From: Saprolegnia diclina VS20
Lineage: Eukaryota; Oomycota; Saprolegniomycetes; Saprolegniales; Saprolegniaceae
Direction of reading: 5' to 3'
DNA length: 28,665 bases
Assembly: GCF_000281045.1 (NCBI RefSeq)
Contig: NW_008246078.1
Location: forward strand, 386,907 to 415,571
In this document: positions 19,893-28,665 of the stretch, piece by piece
Layout of the letters: each line of letters opens with the position of its first letter
Position numbering within the stretch: the stretch's first letter is position 1
Made by a program: the position numbers and the translations under genes
The notes under the pieces: model-generated
What the model saw: only the letters and a program-made list of their open reading frames with translations
What the model was told of the DNA's origin: nothing
Database searches by the model: none

Positions 19893-19957
19893 ATGTTGGT
19901 GTGAAAGAATAGCGAAGCCAGAAAATTTCTGGCTTCGCTATTCTTTCACACCAACAT
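19893..19957. repeat. Perfect 65-nt palindrome (32-bp arms, 1-nt centre)
   Basis: The left arm runs 19893-19924, a single A sits at 19925, and the right arm 19926-19957 is the exact reverse complement. The arms begin ATGTTGGTGTG and end CACACCAACAT. No obvious target-site duplication flanks it. It lies 380 nt downstream of the S33 peptidase stop codon. Confidence 0.95.
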
Positions 19958-20124
19958 CGTCCCGTCCAACACGTTGCCTCTTCGCGACCTAGAAGGCAGG
20001 TATTGCCGCTGCCCAGGCATATGGATCCGCTCGGCTTTGCTTGCGGACCTCATTGTGGCTCGGAGAATAATATTTGCCAACGCAGCGGCGTCTTGCGAAA
20101 CGGTCGCCACTGCTTGGTCTCTCA

Positions 20125-20143
20125 CAGATGTTTAAAACATCTG
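20125..20143. repeat. 19-nt palindrome (9-bp arms, 1-nt centre)
   Basis: CAGATGTTT, A, AAACATCTG. It has the same one-base-centre design as the 65-nt palindrome about 170 nt upstream, with unrelated sequence. Confidence 0.9.
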
Positions 20144-21203
20144 CAGACGCAACGTGCGGCCAGAAATTGCGAATCGGACCTACGACGATAGTCTTTAGTC
20201 AGGAGCACACGTTGCCGCTCTGTACGTATCGACAAGTCGCATTGCTATCTCTCTCGCTCCATTTAATAAAACATGGGGTTCAAAACACAAGTGTTTTCGT
20301 GGCGGCATGAACACGGACCGATCGATCGATGGGCTCGTCGGAGGTGGCGTCGCCCGTATTCTTTCTCACGCTTGCAGCGATCGGCAGCGTATCGACCCCG
20401 ACCAGCAACGACACTCGACCCTTTGTTTGATTTTCTCTGAATCTCCGAGCCCCTCCTCCTTTTCGCCCTCGGCTACCGAAACGATGTGGCTCCAGAAGAC
20501 AATTTTTCTCGAACTCGCCGCCAAAGGAGCTTCTCTCATGTGTATGTGGGCATGCAGTCGCCGCCTTCACATCGCCGTCATCGCGAGATGCTCCACGCGT
20601 ACGTATACTAAAACAATGTATACGCGCATCATGAGCTCAAATACGATCGGTCATCAACCAAAACAATGTCGAGTAAACGACGCTGCTGCTTGTCCGCATC
20701 CATTCGCAATTGCACTCGACACCCGCCGATCGGTGAAAATCATCCTGGACCGGGATCCGTTCACTGGACGACCGGTCATTTATCCGGACAGCGCTGCTGG
20801 AGCGAGCTCCCGTGGCATCACGCCGCTCCAAACGGCTCTAAACGGATGGCCTTGGGCGCCGACCAAACGCCAACTAAGAACTAGTAGGTCGACAACGTGG
20901 CAAGCACACTCGCTTGGGAGCGCATCTCGCACCTAGGATCTTAGTCGCACGCCAGCGTGAAGATTCATGATTCGGATGCGAGCCCAGATTCGAGCCTCAT
21001 GTAATCCACCTCTGCTGGTCAGTCCAAGGTGCTTTGCCACCACAAGCACCTTCGCGCGCCCGTTCGACGACGTTCGCGAATGATATTTGGCTTTCTGATC
21101 CCGCGACGCCGACGTCACGACGCCAAGGGCAAGGACACGACAAAAAGTCGAACATCCGCAGTAGCTTTTTCATAAATAAAGAACATTGGGTGGCGTATCC
21201 CGA

Positions 21204-21464
21204 ATGGATGGTCCAGAGGCGACGTCGGATCGGCGAGGGTCGAAGCGGCGACCTACAGCTCCGGCGGTGTATAGATACGCATACAACTGCAGCGCGCTGC
21301 GACGGACGCGCGGCTACCAATCGCCGTCCTCGATGGGCGCAGAAGCTACTCGCGCCGCGTCCAACAGTCCGAGAGGGAAAGGCAGTCGCATCCGGATACG
21401 GGCAAGAAATCCACCCGCAGGATATCGGCCTGCGTTCTTTTATTCAAATTTAAAAACAAACTAA
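21204..21464 (+). CDS. Doubtful Arg-rich open frame, 86 residues
   Basis: An ATG-led frame beginning MDGPEATSDRRGSKRRPT, with many Arg, Ser and Ala residues and a tail PAGYRPAFFYSNLKTN, followed by an A-rich stretch that could be a 3' end. There is no domain, signal peptide or membrane segment. A CATCCGGATA element lies inside it, which argues against a conserved coding role. Equally, it may be a relic of a mobile element. Confidence 0.2.
   Translation: MDGPEATSDRRGSKRRPTAPAVYRYAYNCSALRRTRGYQSPSSMGAEATRAASNSPRGKGSRIRIRARNPPAGYRPAFFYSNLKTN
21389..21398. promoter_or_regulatory. CATCCGGATA element
   Basis: An exact copy of the 10-mer found upstream of the TPR, glucanase and Cdc20-like genes. 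Here it is about 860 nt from the nearest confident start codon (22260). Confidence 0.35.
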
Positions 21465-22190
21465 AAAAGAAGAAGAAGATCGCACGTGAAACGTGGGGCC
21501 ATGAGCGATTGTGGGTCGCTGTGGCGTCCATCACGGCGCCTTTTGGCTACAGACACTGCGAATTTGCGCACTTGTATCGGTTCTGGCGCGAAAAGCAGCG
21601 TCCGCAACCGACGCGTCTGTCAACCGCAGTCGCAGAACAAGTAGACAGCTAGCGTGCTCGTAGCTGTAAAGAGCGTAGAGGCACCACTGCACGCACCATC
21701 TTATCGACGACCAGAGAGCAGCGAGGTCCTTGACGGCAGTGTAACTCACACTGCCTGCGCGTACTTGTCATGCGCAGCGTAGAAAAGCCTAGCTCGCTAG
21801 TGGCGAGTCGCCACCATCAACTTGTTGACAGTGCCGTTGTGGTGGTCGTGCCACTGGCCGTCGCAGCTCTCTCGGTCCCTTGCATTCGTGTTTATACTCG
21901 GCACGTCGTCGTCACCTCGATCACGTTGCAGTTACGCTCGCCGAGGTTGCAGTTGCGGTTGCAGTTGGCAAGGACCCTTGGCGTCTTCCATGCGTAGCTT
22001 GAAGCTGGCAACCCGCCCTCTCCCAAGGGCGGCGCTGGTCACTGCGGTCGCCACCTCGCGACATTGCATTACGTTGCGCCCGGTTTTATACGCGAGTATA
22101 AAAAAGAAAAAAATGATTAAAAGAATTCTATCGCTGTTTTTTAATGTCCGATGTGCGAGTTAAAGAACGGCCCGCGGTTCAACGTCGGTT

Positions 22191-22200
22191 TATCCGGATG
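22191..22200. promoter_or_regulatory. CATCCGGATA element upstream of the glucanase
   Basis: It reads TATCCGGATG on the plus strand, so the 10-mer is on the minus strand. It ends 59 nt before ATG 22260, within the expected proximal promoter. Confidence 0.5.
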
Positions 22201-22259
22201 AAAGATTCGATATTTTTTTGCCGTAAAGATCGCAGCAGTTTACGATTTCACTCGCAGCG

Positions 22260-24447
22260 ATGAAGTGGACGGTGCTGGCAGCGACGCTGAGCATGGCGCT
22301 CGCCGCGACCGACGTCGACAGCGACAAGCACAAGCCGGCGCCGACCAAGGCGCATGCGGCGCCCAAGGCCACGGAGCCCACGTCGCCGGCGGGCATCCAG
22401 TTCCGCGACTTTGTCGCGCATGACGACACGCAGACGTGCTCGCAGGACATCCACTCGACGCCGTTCAACGTGCAAGTGCGTGGCACGAACCTCGGCGGCT
22501 GGCTCGTCCTCGAGCCGTGGATCACGCCGACGCTCTTTTACCAGTTCCTCGGCACGCAGGAGCGGTTTGGCGACCAAGCGCCCGAGAAGACGGCGATGGA
22601 CCAGTACACGTTTTGCACGGCCTTGGGCAAGGAAGAGGCCAACCGCCAGTTGCGCATCCATTGGAACAACTGGGTCACGGAGGCCGACATCAAGGAGATG
22701 GCGTCGTTTGGCGTCAACTCGCTGCGCATTCCGGTCGGCGACTGGATGTTTGTGCCGTACGAGCCGTACATTGGCTGCACGGACGGCTCGATCGAGCAGC
22801 TCGACCGCGTCCTCGACCTCTGCGACAAGTACAACATCAACGTGCTCATCGACATCCACGGCCACATTGGGTCCCAAAACGGCTTTGACAACAGCGGCAA
22901 GACGCACCAGGTCAAGTGGACATCGCTCGCGAGCACGCAGCCGGTGGGCACGACGACGTTTGAGCACTGGCCGATCCGGTACGCCGAGTGGGCCGGCACG
23001 TTTGACCCGATCAACCACAACTACTCGTCGATCAACTACGCCAACTTGAACCAGTCGCTCACGGTCGTCAACAAAATCGTCACGCGGTACGCCAACCACC
23101 CGGCGATCCTCGGGCTCCAGCCGGTCAACGAGCCGTGGGAGCTCACGCCCATTGACGTGCTCAAGAACTTTTACTGGGACTCGTACAAGGTGACCAAGTC
23201 GCTCGCGCCGTCGTGGAAGTTTGTCGTACACGACTCGTTCCGCTTTGGCCTGAGCTACTGGTCGCAGTTCATGAAGGGCTGCCCGGACATTGCGCTCGAT
23301 ACGCACATTTACCAAGCGTGGATGAACCCTGGTACGCGCTTCGATCCTCACTCTGTTTTGTTTATCCTTGGTGCGTGTAGGCAGCGCCGAAGACTTCAAC
23401 TCGAACGCGTGCCAGCAAAAGTACACGATCTCGGACATGGAGAACGCGCTCATGCCCGTCATTGTCGGCGAGTGGTCGGTCGCGACCGACAACTGCGCCA
23501 TGTGGCTCAACGGCTTCAACGACAACCTCCCGGGCTTTCCGAAGGTCATGTGCACCAACCAGAAATGCCCCGTCGACTCGACGTACCTCGGCTACGGCTT
23601 TCCGGGCACGCCGCTCGACGTGACCAAGCCGATCCAAGGCCCGTACGGGACCGGCACGTCCGGCCCGTCGTTTGGCTACTGCCCGGTCAACAGCCAGACG
23701 TCGTTTGACAAGGACCACCTCGCGTTCACGACCGACATGGTGCGCAAGAAGCTCAACGCGTTCCAGGTCGGCCACGGCTGGTACTTTTGGAACTTCAAGA
23801 CGGAGCTCGACATGACGTGGAACTTCATTCAACTCAACCGGCTTGGCGCGTTCCCCAAGAACGTGAGCAACTACGAGCCGGGCGAGGTCGACAATGCGTG
23901 TCTCGCCGAAGACAAGGGCGAGTTTGTGTGCCAGGCCAAGCGCGGCGTCAAGGCGTTTGAGCTCGAGAACGGCCTCAAGTACGCGTGCAACTGCCCCGGC
24001 GTCGACTGCAAGGACATTGAGACCAAGTACGCGACTTTGGTTGAGCGCTGCGACTACGCCTACAACGCCTACTGGCACCTCGAACGCGTACGTCGCCATG
24101 CACCGAGCGAGGCTAACGCAATGTGTTTCTGAGTGTAGACCAAGGGCGCGACCTGCGATTTCGGCGGCTCGGCCCATCTGATCTCGATCCCGTCCAACGT
24201 GTCGTATGCGACTGTCGACTCGATTGCGTCGGCCGACATTGCCCATGCGACGTGGAACACGTTGATGGCGTCCGGCGGCTTCATCCTCGGTGGCATCGTC
24301 GGCGTCGGCTTGACGGTGCTGCTCCTCACGATGCACCGCAAGAACGCTGCGCGCAAGATGTACTACGGCCGCAACCCGTCCGATGTCGTGCTCATGGGCG
24401 ACCGCGCCAACGGCGAAGAGCGCACGCCACTCGTCTCCAAGTTCTAA
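22260..24447 (+). CDS. Membrane-anchored exo-beta-1,3-glucanase, GH5 with X8 module
   Basis: Exons 22260-23331, 23381-24087 and 24139-24447 (introns 49 and 51 nt) encode 695 residues. It hydrolyses beta-1,3-glucan, the main oomycete wall and storage polymer, at the cell surface. The signal peptide covers residues 1-16. A Lys/Pro/Ala-rich linker precedes the GH5 barrel (about 68-530). Landmarks are RGTNLGGWLVLEPWITP at 74-90, the acid/base E291 in QPVNEPWE, and the nucleophile E388 in VIVGEWSVA. An X8 (CBM43-like) cysteine-rich module follows (about 545-618; FELENGLKYACNCPGVDCKD, then ERCDYAYNAYW, then CDFGGSAHLI). One transmembrane helix lies at about 640-659 (GGFILGGIVGVGLTVLLL), with a ~35-residue cytosolic tail (HRKNAARKMYY, ending TPLVSKF). 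This glucanase-X8-membrane order is a known oomycete wall-remodelling design. The start is set by the signal peptide. A CATCCGGATA element lies about 60 nt upstream. Confidence 0.97.
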
Positions 24448-24999
24448 GTTGCTGCAGTTATCTCCATCTCGTCTTTGCATGTCGTACGTAGCGTCTTGAT
24501 GCGGCGTGGCCAAGTTGTCAAGGCAGGGTACCGTCATCTCGCGTCGGGCGAGGAGGACCGAGCGATATGATCGCAGCGGTGGGCATGTACGGCGACGACG
24601 ATGGCTTGGCGTCGAGAGTTGCGCTGGCCGAAGGGTGACATGCGAGCGGCGAACTTGAAGTGGCGCGAGCTCGTGGCCCGGCACTGCGCGCTGCTTGCGA
24701 TGTGGAGGCGCATGACGCACTGAGCTATACGATGATGCAAGCCTCCTCACAAGAACGTCCTCGGTCGTTCCGGTACCAACATAGTGGGAACCCAGTACCT
24801 CGCCAGGCGAGAAGATGGTGCCATTGGCGCCGCCTTGACACCAGCGACGACGCCCCTACGTGGACGGAAGCTGCAGCATGGCGTCGGTGCGAGAGCGTAG
24901 AAGGCGACGATCGCGGCGGTGCCATGTAGTACGTGGCAGCACGACAACGATGCATTGAGTGAGGCGCGCACAGTAGCAAGTGCAATGTATTGTTGGCAC
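24448..24999. other. Convergent intergenic region
   Basis: It lies between the glucanase stop (24447, plus) and the MAPEG-type stop (25000, minus). Open frames on both strands run through it but continue as antisense shadows of the flanking genes, without their own domains. It is expected to hold both 3' ends. Confidence 0.5.
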
Positions 25000-25458
25000 T
25001 TAGGACGACCCGGCTTCGACGTAGAGGGCGTGGTAAAGGAGGTAGGCGTAGCGCGCGAGGACGTAGTAGCCAGGCACGGTCGCGAGAAAGATGAGCGGGC
25101 GCGGGCCGGCCTGCGTGACGCCGCCAGCATGCGCGAGGATCGGGTAGAGGAGACGGATGGCCACGTACACGTACCCGAGCTCGATCTCTTTGCCCGTCAC
25201 GAGCGCATTCGCCCAGAAGAGCGAGAGGAAGACGCCTTGCCACTCGACAAAGTTGCCCACGGAGCGGTCGGCGGCGATGAGCACGTCGCTCGTGTACCGG
25301 TTGTAGCGCTCCTTCGTGCTCGTCGCGGCCTTGAGCGCCTTGAACGCCCGGACCGACCGGACCTTCCCGACCACTTGGATGAGGATGTTGAAGAGGAACG
25401 CGCCGGCGTACGCGAGCGTCACCTTGGCGGCCGCGACCGGGACGGTGACCGTGACCAT
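25000..25458 (-). CDS. MAPEG-family membrane protein (microsomal glutathione S-transferase-like)
   Basis: A 152-residue single-exon protein with four hydrophobic segments: about 8-25 (AKVTLAYAGAFLFNILIQ), 72-88 (GVFLSLFWANALV), 97-112 (YVYVAIRLLYPIL) and 125-145 (PLIFLATVPGYYVLARYAYL). The family signature between the first two helices is kept in reduced form: ADRSVGNFVEWQ corresponds to the E-R-x3-N-x2-E pattern of MAPEG proteins. The family conjugates glutathione to lipophilic substrates or peroxides, or makes leukotriene-type lipids, in the ER membrane. Which reaction applies here is not clear. The open frame extends 11 codons upstream to a GTG, but ATG 25458 starts immediately before the first membrane helix and is preferred. 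Confidence 0.85.
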   Translation of the reverse strand: MVTVTVPVAAAKVTLAYAGAFLFNILIQVVGKVRSVRAFKALKAATSTKERYNRYTSDVLIAADRSVGNFVEWQGVFLSLFWANALVTGKEIELGYVYVAIRLLYPILAHAGGVTQAGPRPLIFLATVPGYYVLARYAYLLYHALYVEAGSS

Positions 25459-25953
25459 GCTGGCGAAAATTGGCAACTGCCATCGTGCCACGATCAGACA
25501 TTGGGTTGCGTGGTTTTAGACTACGGGCCAACACTGCGGCGGCGCTCGGCGACGGCCGCCATGGCCACGTGTGCTGTCCGCGCTGCACAGCTTGCAGTCA
25601 TGAATTGTAGTTTGGATGTCAATCCTGCCAAGGACAATGTTGTATTGGTCTCATGCCAGCACTATGGTGGAGGCATGCACATGCCGAGCAAGGACAGTTC
25701 TCGCCGGGCGAATGGACGGCTGTATGCACATGCAGTGCGCCCAAGGGACACTTTAAAGCAGTGCCATGAGAGGCATGCTATGTACATGTACGAGTCGCTA
25801 CGCTTGCAGGCGCAGCGCGTGGCGAGCGCACAACGGTGCTGCTGGTGGTCGACGCTAGGTGGCGTGATATTAGCCACCTGCACGTGCCAGGTTGCGGATT
25901 CGTCTTGAGATTTGTATTGCTCATCGTATGATGGCTTTGGTGGGATTCCCAAT
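25459..25953. other. Divergent intergenic region
   Basis: It separates the MAPEG-type gene (minus) from the Cdc20-like gene (plus) and should contain both promoters. Cys-rich open frames occur on both strands (for example plus 25561-25908), but without domains, introns or codon character like the neighbours. Confidence 0.45.
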
Positions 25954-25963
25954 CATCCGGATA
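25954..25963. promoter_or_regulatory. CATCCGGATA element upstream of the Cdc20-like gene
   Basis: An exact 10-mer ending 25 nt before ATG 25989, where a core-proximal site or the transcript start would be expected. Confidence 0.5.
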
Positions 25964-25988
25964 ATCTGCACGGAACCGGAAAGATTCG

Positions 25989-27348
25989 ATGCCAAGGTCG
26001 ACCGGCGGCGACGGGCTCGATGGCGGCTGGGACACCTTCCTCGATGGCTTCGAGATGGGCGAGCTCAAGACGCTCTGCTACGCGCCGATCCAGACCAAGG
26101 TCGAGACGCGCTGGGAGCGTCGGAAGCGGCGCGAGCTCGCCGCCACGGTCGGCCATGCGTCCATGGCCTTTCACTGCTCATGCGCCTCTTCTCTGTGCAT
26201 AGACAAAGCGCGCGTATCGGTACGTGGCGCTGCGTGCGAAGCCACCAATGGCAATCTTCACGTCCGAAGTACCGTACCCACTGCCGCCGTCGGCCGGCAA
26301 GGCGCAGGCGACATGGACGAGCTACCGGCGGTCGGTCTCGACGACGTCAACGACGCTAGTGCACCTCGCCAACGAGACGATCGTCGATGACTTTTATACG
26401 CACGTTTTGGCCGCGCATGAAGCGACGCTTGCGTGCGCGACGGCCGATGCAGTACACCTCGTGACGGCCTCGGGCCAGCGCGCTCGGCACGGTGTGCTCC
26501 ACGCCTCCTCGCCATCCTCGTCGGTTGCAGCGCTCGGCTCGATTGCATGGCTCTCGTCCACGCAGCTCGCCCTTGGTGCGAGCGACGGCGCCTTGTACCG
26601 CTACGACCTCCCGACGATGGCGCGTCTCGATGTCGTACCCGCAGCGCATCTTGACCGCATCGACGTCATCGCCAGCGATGGCCACGGGTGCTACACGGGC
26701 GCGCGCGATGGCTCGATCGCGCACTGGGACTTCCGCCTCCCGCATCCGAAATCGTATGAGCGTACCGACCACTCGCAAGGCGTCTGCGGCCTTGCGCTCT
26801 CCGCCGACGGCACGCGGCTCGCGTCCGGTGGCAACGACAACCTCGTGTGTCTCTTTGACACGCGGCAGCGGCGCGTAGAGCACCTCCTGCAAGGCCACAG
26901 CGCCGCGATCAAGGCGCTGGCGTGGAACCCGCACGAGCGCTGCGTCCTCGCCACCGGCGGCGGCCTCGCCGACAAGAGCCTCAAGTGCTGGTACGCCGTC
27001 ACGGGCGCGCTGCTCTGCTCGGCGCCCACGTACGGCCAAGTGTCGGCGCTGCTTTGGCCGACAAACCAAAAGCACGAGATCGTGACGGTCGGTGGGCTTG
27101 GTGCCGACGCGGTCCAGCTCTGGAGCTACCCGTCGGGCAAGCGCGTGACGAGCGTGCCAGCCCCATCGAAAGGGCGGCTCCTCGACGGAGCTCTCTTTGG
27201 CGACCACGTGGTGACGCTAAGTGCCGATGGCACGCTGCAGCAGTACGAGCTTGTGCTCGACCGAAAGCGGCGATCGCCTCCGTCCGAGACGGGGACGCCC
27301 GACACACCGGACGAACGACAACGTCGTCGCCGTCTTCGCATGTTGTGA
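25989..27348 (+). CDS. Divergent Cdc20/Fizzy-family WD40 protein (APC/C activator-like)
   Basis: Exons 25989-26147 and 26203-27348 (55-nt intron) encode 434 residues. Cdc20/Cdh1 proteins present substrates to the anaphase-promoting complex. The family's start of the propeller is seen as IVDDFYTHVL near residue 113 (DDFYLNLL in Cdc20). Diagnostic repeats are QGVCGLALSADGTRLASGGN, the neighbouring NDNLVCLFDTR, AAIKALAWNPHERCVLATGG and ADKSLKCWYAVTGAL, followed by VQLWSYPSGKRV. Seven blades fit about 110-405. Oddities: I find no clear C-box (DRFIP) in the 60-residue basic N-terminus (RWERRKRRELAATTKRAYR). The C-terminus is Arg-rich (RQRRRRLRML) without the usual Ile-Arg tail, so APC/C docking must differ or be lost. 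It may be a meiosis- or stage-specific paralogue. The family is certain in the propeller; the function is less so. Confidence 0.86.
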
Positions 27349-28052
27349 GTGTAGTATGACACGTAGTGAACGAATGTCTCGTCTTTGTATCTCAAGCAGG
27401 CGCGTGCGACGTACGTAGCGTTGATGCAAGGACGTGGACGCTACCGTTGTCATGACTCAAGTGGGTCGAGCAGCAAGGCAGAGGGCGAGGTGCTCCGGAA
27501 CGCTTTCACCTGCGACCACGAGGCGCCCGCGCGACAGATCCACCGCACTGCAGTCCCTACTAGTACTAGTAGCCCAACGTCCCGCGACGACCCCTTCGAT
27601 CCCAAAGTGTCGACCTTCAGCGTTCCCACTGCGTCTTCAGCCACAAGGCCAGCGCACCTTGGTACAGGAGTCGTAGTCGTGCATATAAAAGTAGCAAGCT
27701 AAGCTCTAGTAGCAAGCTCTAGTAGCAAGCTCCAGTAGTTCGAGTAGCTCCATCACACCCTTGTGGTGCTGTAATCAACGGTGCAGTCATCCGCCATACT
27801 ACGCCATAGTACGCGGTGTCGCTTGTTGCATGTGGAAGAAGCCAGTGGAGGCTTGGCGCCACAATTTAGCCAATCAGCACCGTATGTGGATAGCGTTCGC
27901 GTTTGATTGGCTGCAACGGACCTATCCCGTTTGCATTTCATTTTGGCCAATGGCCTTGCGCGAGCCGGTAGCATCTGGGCAGCCGAGGACGCCGCGAGGC
28001 AGGCGTGGTTGCCTTCCAGTCTGCGATCCACCACCACCTTGGTAAAAGCACA
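27349..28052. other. Intergenic region with short tandem repeats
   Basis: All three plus frames and one minus frame stay open for 60-105 codons around 27385-27700, but none begins with a well-placed ATG or shows a domain, so no gene is called. A TATAAAA lies at about 27683, just before a cluster of AGTAGCAAGCT repeats. Confidence 0.4.
27690..27733 (+). repeat. AGTAGCAAGCT(C) short repeats, three copies
   Basis: Copies begin at 27690, 27708 and 27721. The last two are adjacent 13-bp units differing only in the final base. The sequence has no coding frame I can assign. Confidence 0.8.
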
Positions 28053-28664
28053 ATGCAGGTTGTGACCAACTACCTCGTCAACAGCTCGATGGAGCAGCTC
28101 CTCTCGCTGCGCGCGTCGGCCCGCCTCCTCTTTGCGTGCCTCGCGGTCAACATGCTGCTGCAGGCGGTGTTCATCTCGTACAAACTCATCGACACGGTCG
28201 ACGCCTCGACGTGGAGCTCGACGGCGCTGGTCTCTCTCGTGGTGTGCTACACGGCGTGGATCGTCATCTCGGCCATTGGCGGCGTCTGCGGGCTCTACTC
28301 GACGCACTACCACCACACGCCGTCGGCGCATTTGTGCCTTGGCGCGTGGCTGCTGCTCGTCGTCTTTCAGCTGCTCGAAGGCGGCATTGCGATCTTTTAC
28401 CTCTCGCCCGAGGCAGAGTTGGGACCCGAGACGCGCCGCATGCTCGCTATCAACACGGCTGCGCTCATCGCGATCGAGGTTCTCTTTATTGTGTTCATCC
28501 TCGGGTACATCCAGCTGCTCGAGTACTGCGCGCCGTTCGACTACAACACGATCCTCGACCATGAGGACGCGCATTTCATGGCAGCGACCGAGTGCTCGTC
28601 GCCCAAGGTGCTCGTGCCGCTGCAAGACATGCCGACCACTTACGGCACCGCTAGTCATGTCTAA
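28053..28664 (+). CDS. Four-span integral membrane protein, function unknown
   Basis: A 203-residue single-exon protein with four clear hydrophobic helices: about 23-43 (ARLLFACLAVNMLLQAVFIS), 57-83 (TALVSLVVCYTAWIVISAIG), 92-115 (LCLGAWLLLVVFQLLEGGIA) and 131-155 (AALIAIEVLFIVFILGYIQL). Short loops lie between them, and a soluble C-terminal tail of about 45 residues ends GTASHV. The tetraspanin Cys-Cys-Gly loop motif is absent, as are claudin-like W-G-L-W-C-C motifs, so it belongs to neither family. ATG 28053 is chosen because it is the first Met in frame; an upstream GTG extension adds nothing recognisable. The topology predicts both ends in the cytosol. Confidence 0.83.
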   Translation: MQVVTNYLVNSSMEQLLSLRASARLLFACLAVNMLLQAVFISYKLIDTVDASTWSSTALVSLVVCYTAWIVISAIGGVCGLYSTHYHHTPSAHLCLGAWLLLVVFQLLEGGIAIFYLSPEAELGPETRRMLAINTAALIAIEVLFIVFILGYIQLLEYCAPFDYNTILDHEDAHFMAATECSSPKVLVPLQDMPTTYGTASHV

Positions 28665-28665
28665 C

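Larger units (their letters stand above)
19514..22190. other. 2.7 kb gene-poor block
   Basis: This is the longest stretch without a firm gene. It contains a perfect 65-nt palindrome (19893-19957), a 19-nt palindrome (20125-20143), a protein-like but unassignable frame around 20300-20900 (one piece reads KIILDRDPFTGRPVIYPDSA), a short Arg-rich open frame (21204-21464) and one CATCCGGATA element (21389-21398). Decayed mobile elements are likely but cannot be named. No tRNA or rRNA was seen. Confidence 0.45.

Noticed and set aside
22248-24750. Very long minus-strand open frames (436 and 462 codons) over the glucanase
   Set aside because: They are antisense to GH5/X8 exons with catalytic motifs and rich in Arg, Val and Leu, as expected when GC-ending codons are read backwards.
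24919-25908. 329-codon plus-strand frame
   Set aside because: Two-thirds is antisense to the MAPEG-family gene; the remainder (from 25561) is Cys-rich without domain or intron support.
27385-27702. 105-codon plus-strand frame after the Cdc20-like gene
   Set aside because: It lacks an ATG, all three frames are similarly open there, and the low-complexity Ser/Thr/Pro content is not diagnostic.
27753-28658. 301-codon minus-strand frame
   Set aside because: It is highly charged and repetitive (Arg/Asp/Glu), and antisense to the four-span membrane protein, whose hydrophobic helices are clear.

Overview
The window looks like nuclear DNA of an oomycete, most likely a saprolegnialean water mould. 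The basis is: (i) about forty very short introns (mostly 41-58 nt) with GTACG/GTAAG/GTATG donors and (C/T)AG acceptors; (ii) a GH5 exo-beta-1,3-glucanase that carries an X8 module and a C-terminal membrane anchor; (iii) a lone SHAQKYF-type Myb; (iv) oomycete-like initiator motifs (TCANTYY) about 20 nt before several start codons; and (v) strong G/C preference at third codon positions. Species cannot be named from sequence alone. Gene models were built by hand: an intron was accepted when donor, acceptor and reading phase agreed, and each total coding length was checked to be a multiple of three.

Layout. 1-642: no supported gene. 665-1138 (+): SHAQKYF Myb. 3690-1335 (-): six-exon IQ-motif protein. 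5046-3773 (-): five-exon protein with two PDZ-like domains. 5076-5623 (+): four-exon coiled-coil protein whose ATG lies 29 nt from the PDZ gene's ATG. 5624-5951: convergent intergenic stretch with two adjacent near-perfect hairpins. Four tandem minus-strand genes follow: 7885-5952 (disordered protein with a 57-residue duplicated block), 9906-8223 (LisH plus CxxC-pair protein), 11385-10096 (LisH-like, unknown) and 12037-11573 (ubiquitin-S27a). Then on the plus strand come an Nnf1/PMF1-like kinetochore candidate (12564-13394), a tandem clamp-type TPR co-chaperone (13852-14932), a decayed non-LTR retrotransposon fragment (about 15500-15998), a cryptic five-exon small gene (16129-16652), a small secreted protein (16803-17393) and a secreted S33 peptidase (17870-19513). 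19514-22190 is a 2.7 kb gene-poor block with a perfect 65-nt palindrome. The last genes are the GH5 glucanase (22260-24447, +), a MAPEG-family protein (25458-25000, -), a Cdc20/Fizzy-family WD40 protein (25989-27348, +) and a four-span membrane protein (28053-28664, +).

The genes do not form one pathway. Most are housekeeping or cell-structure functions (translation and ubiquitin, chaperone, cell cycle, wall remodelling, secreted proteolysis). The most notable non-coding signal is a palindromic element, YATCCGGATA. It occurs five times in this window, four of them within 85 nt upstream of the start codons of three unrelated genes (TPR co-chaperone, glucanase, Cdc20-like). Its half-site TATCC is the core bound by plant SHAQKYF Myb proteins, and one such Myb is encoded at 665. 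The link is inference.
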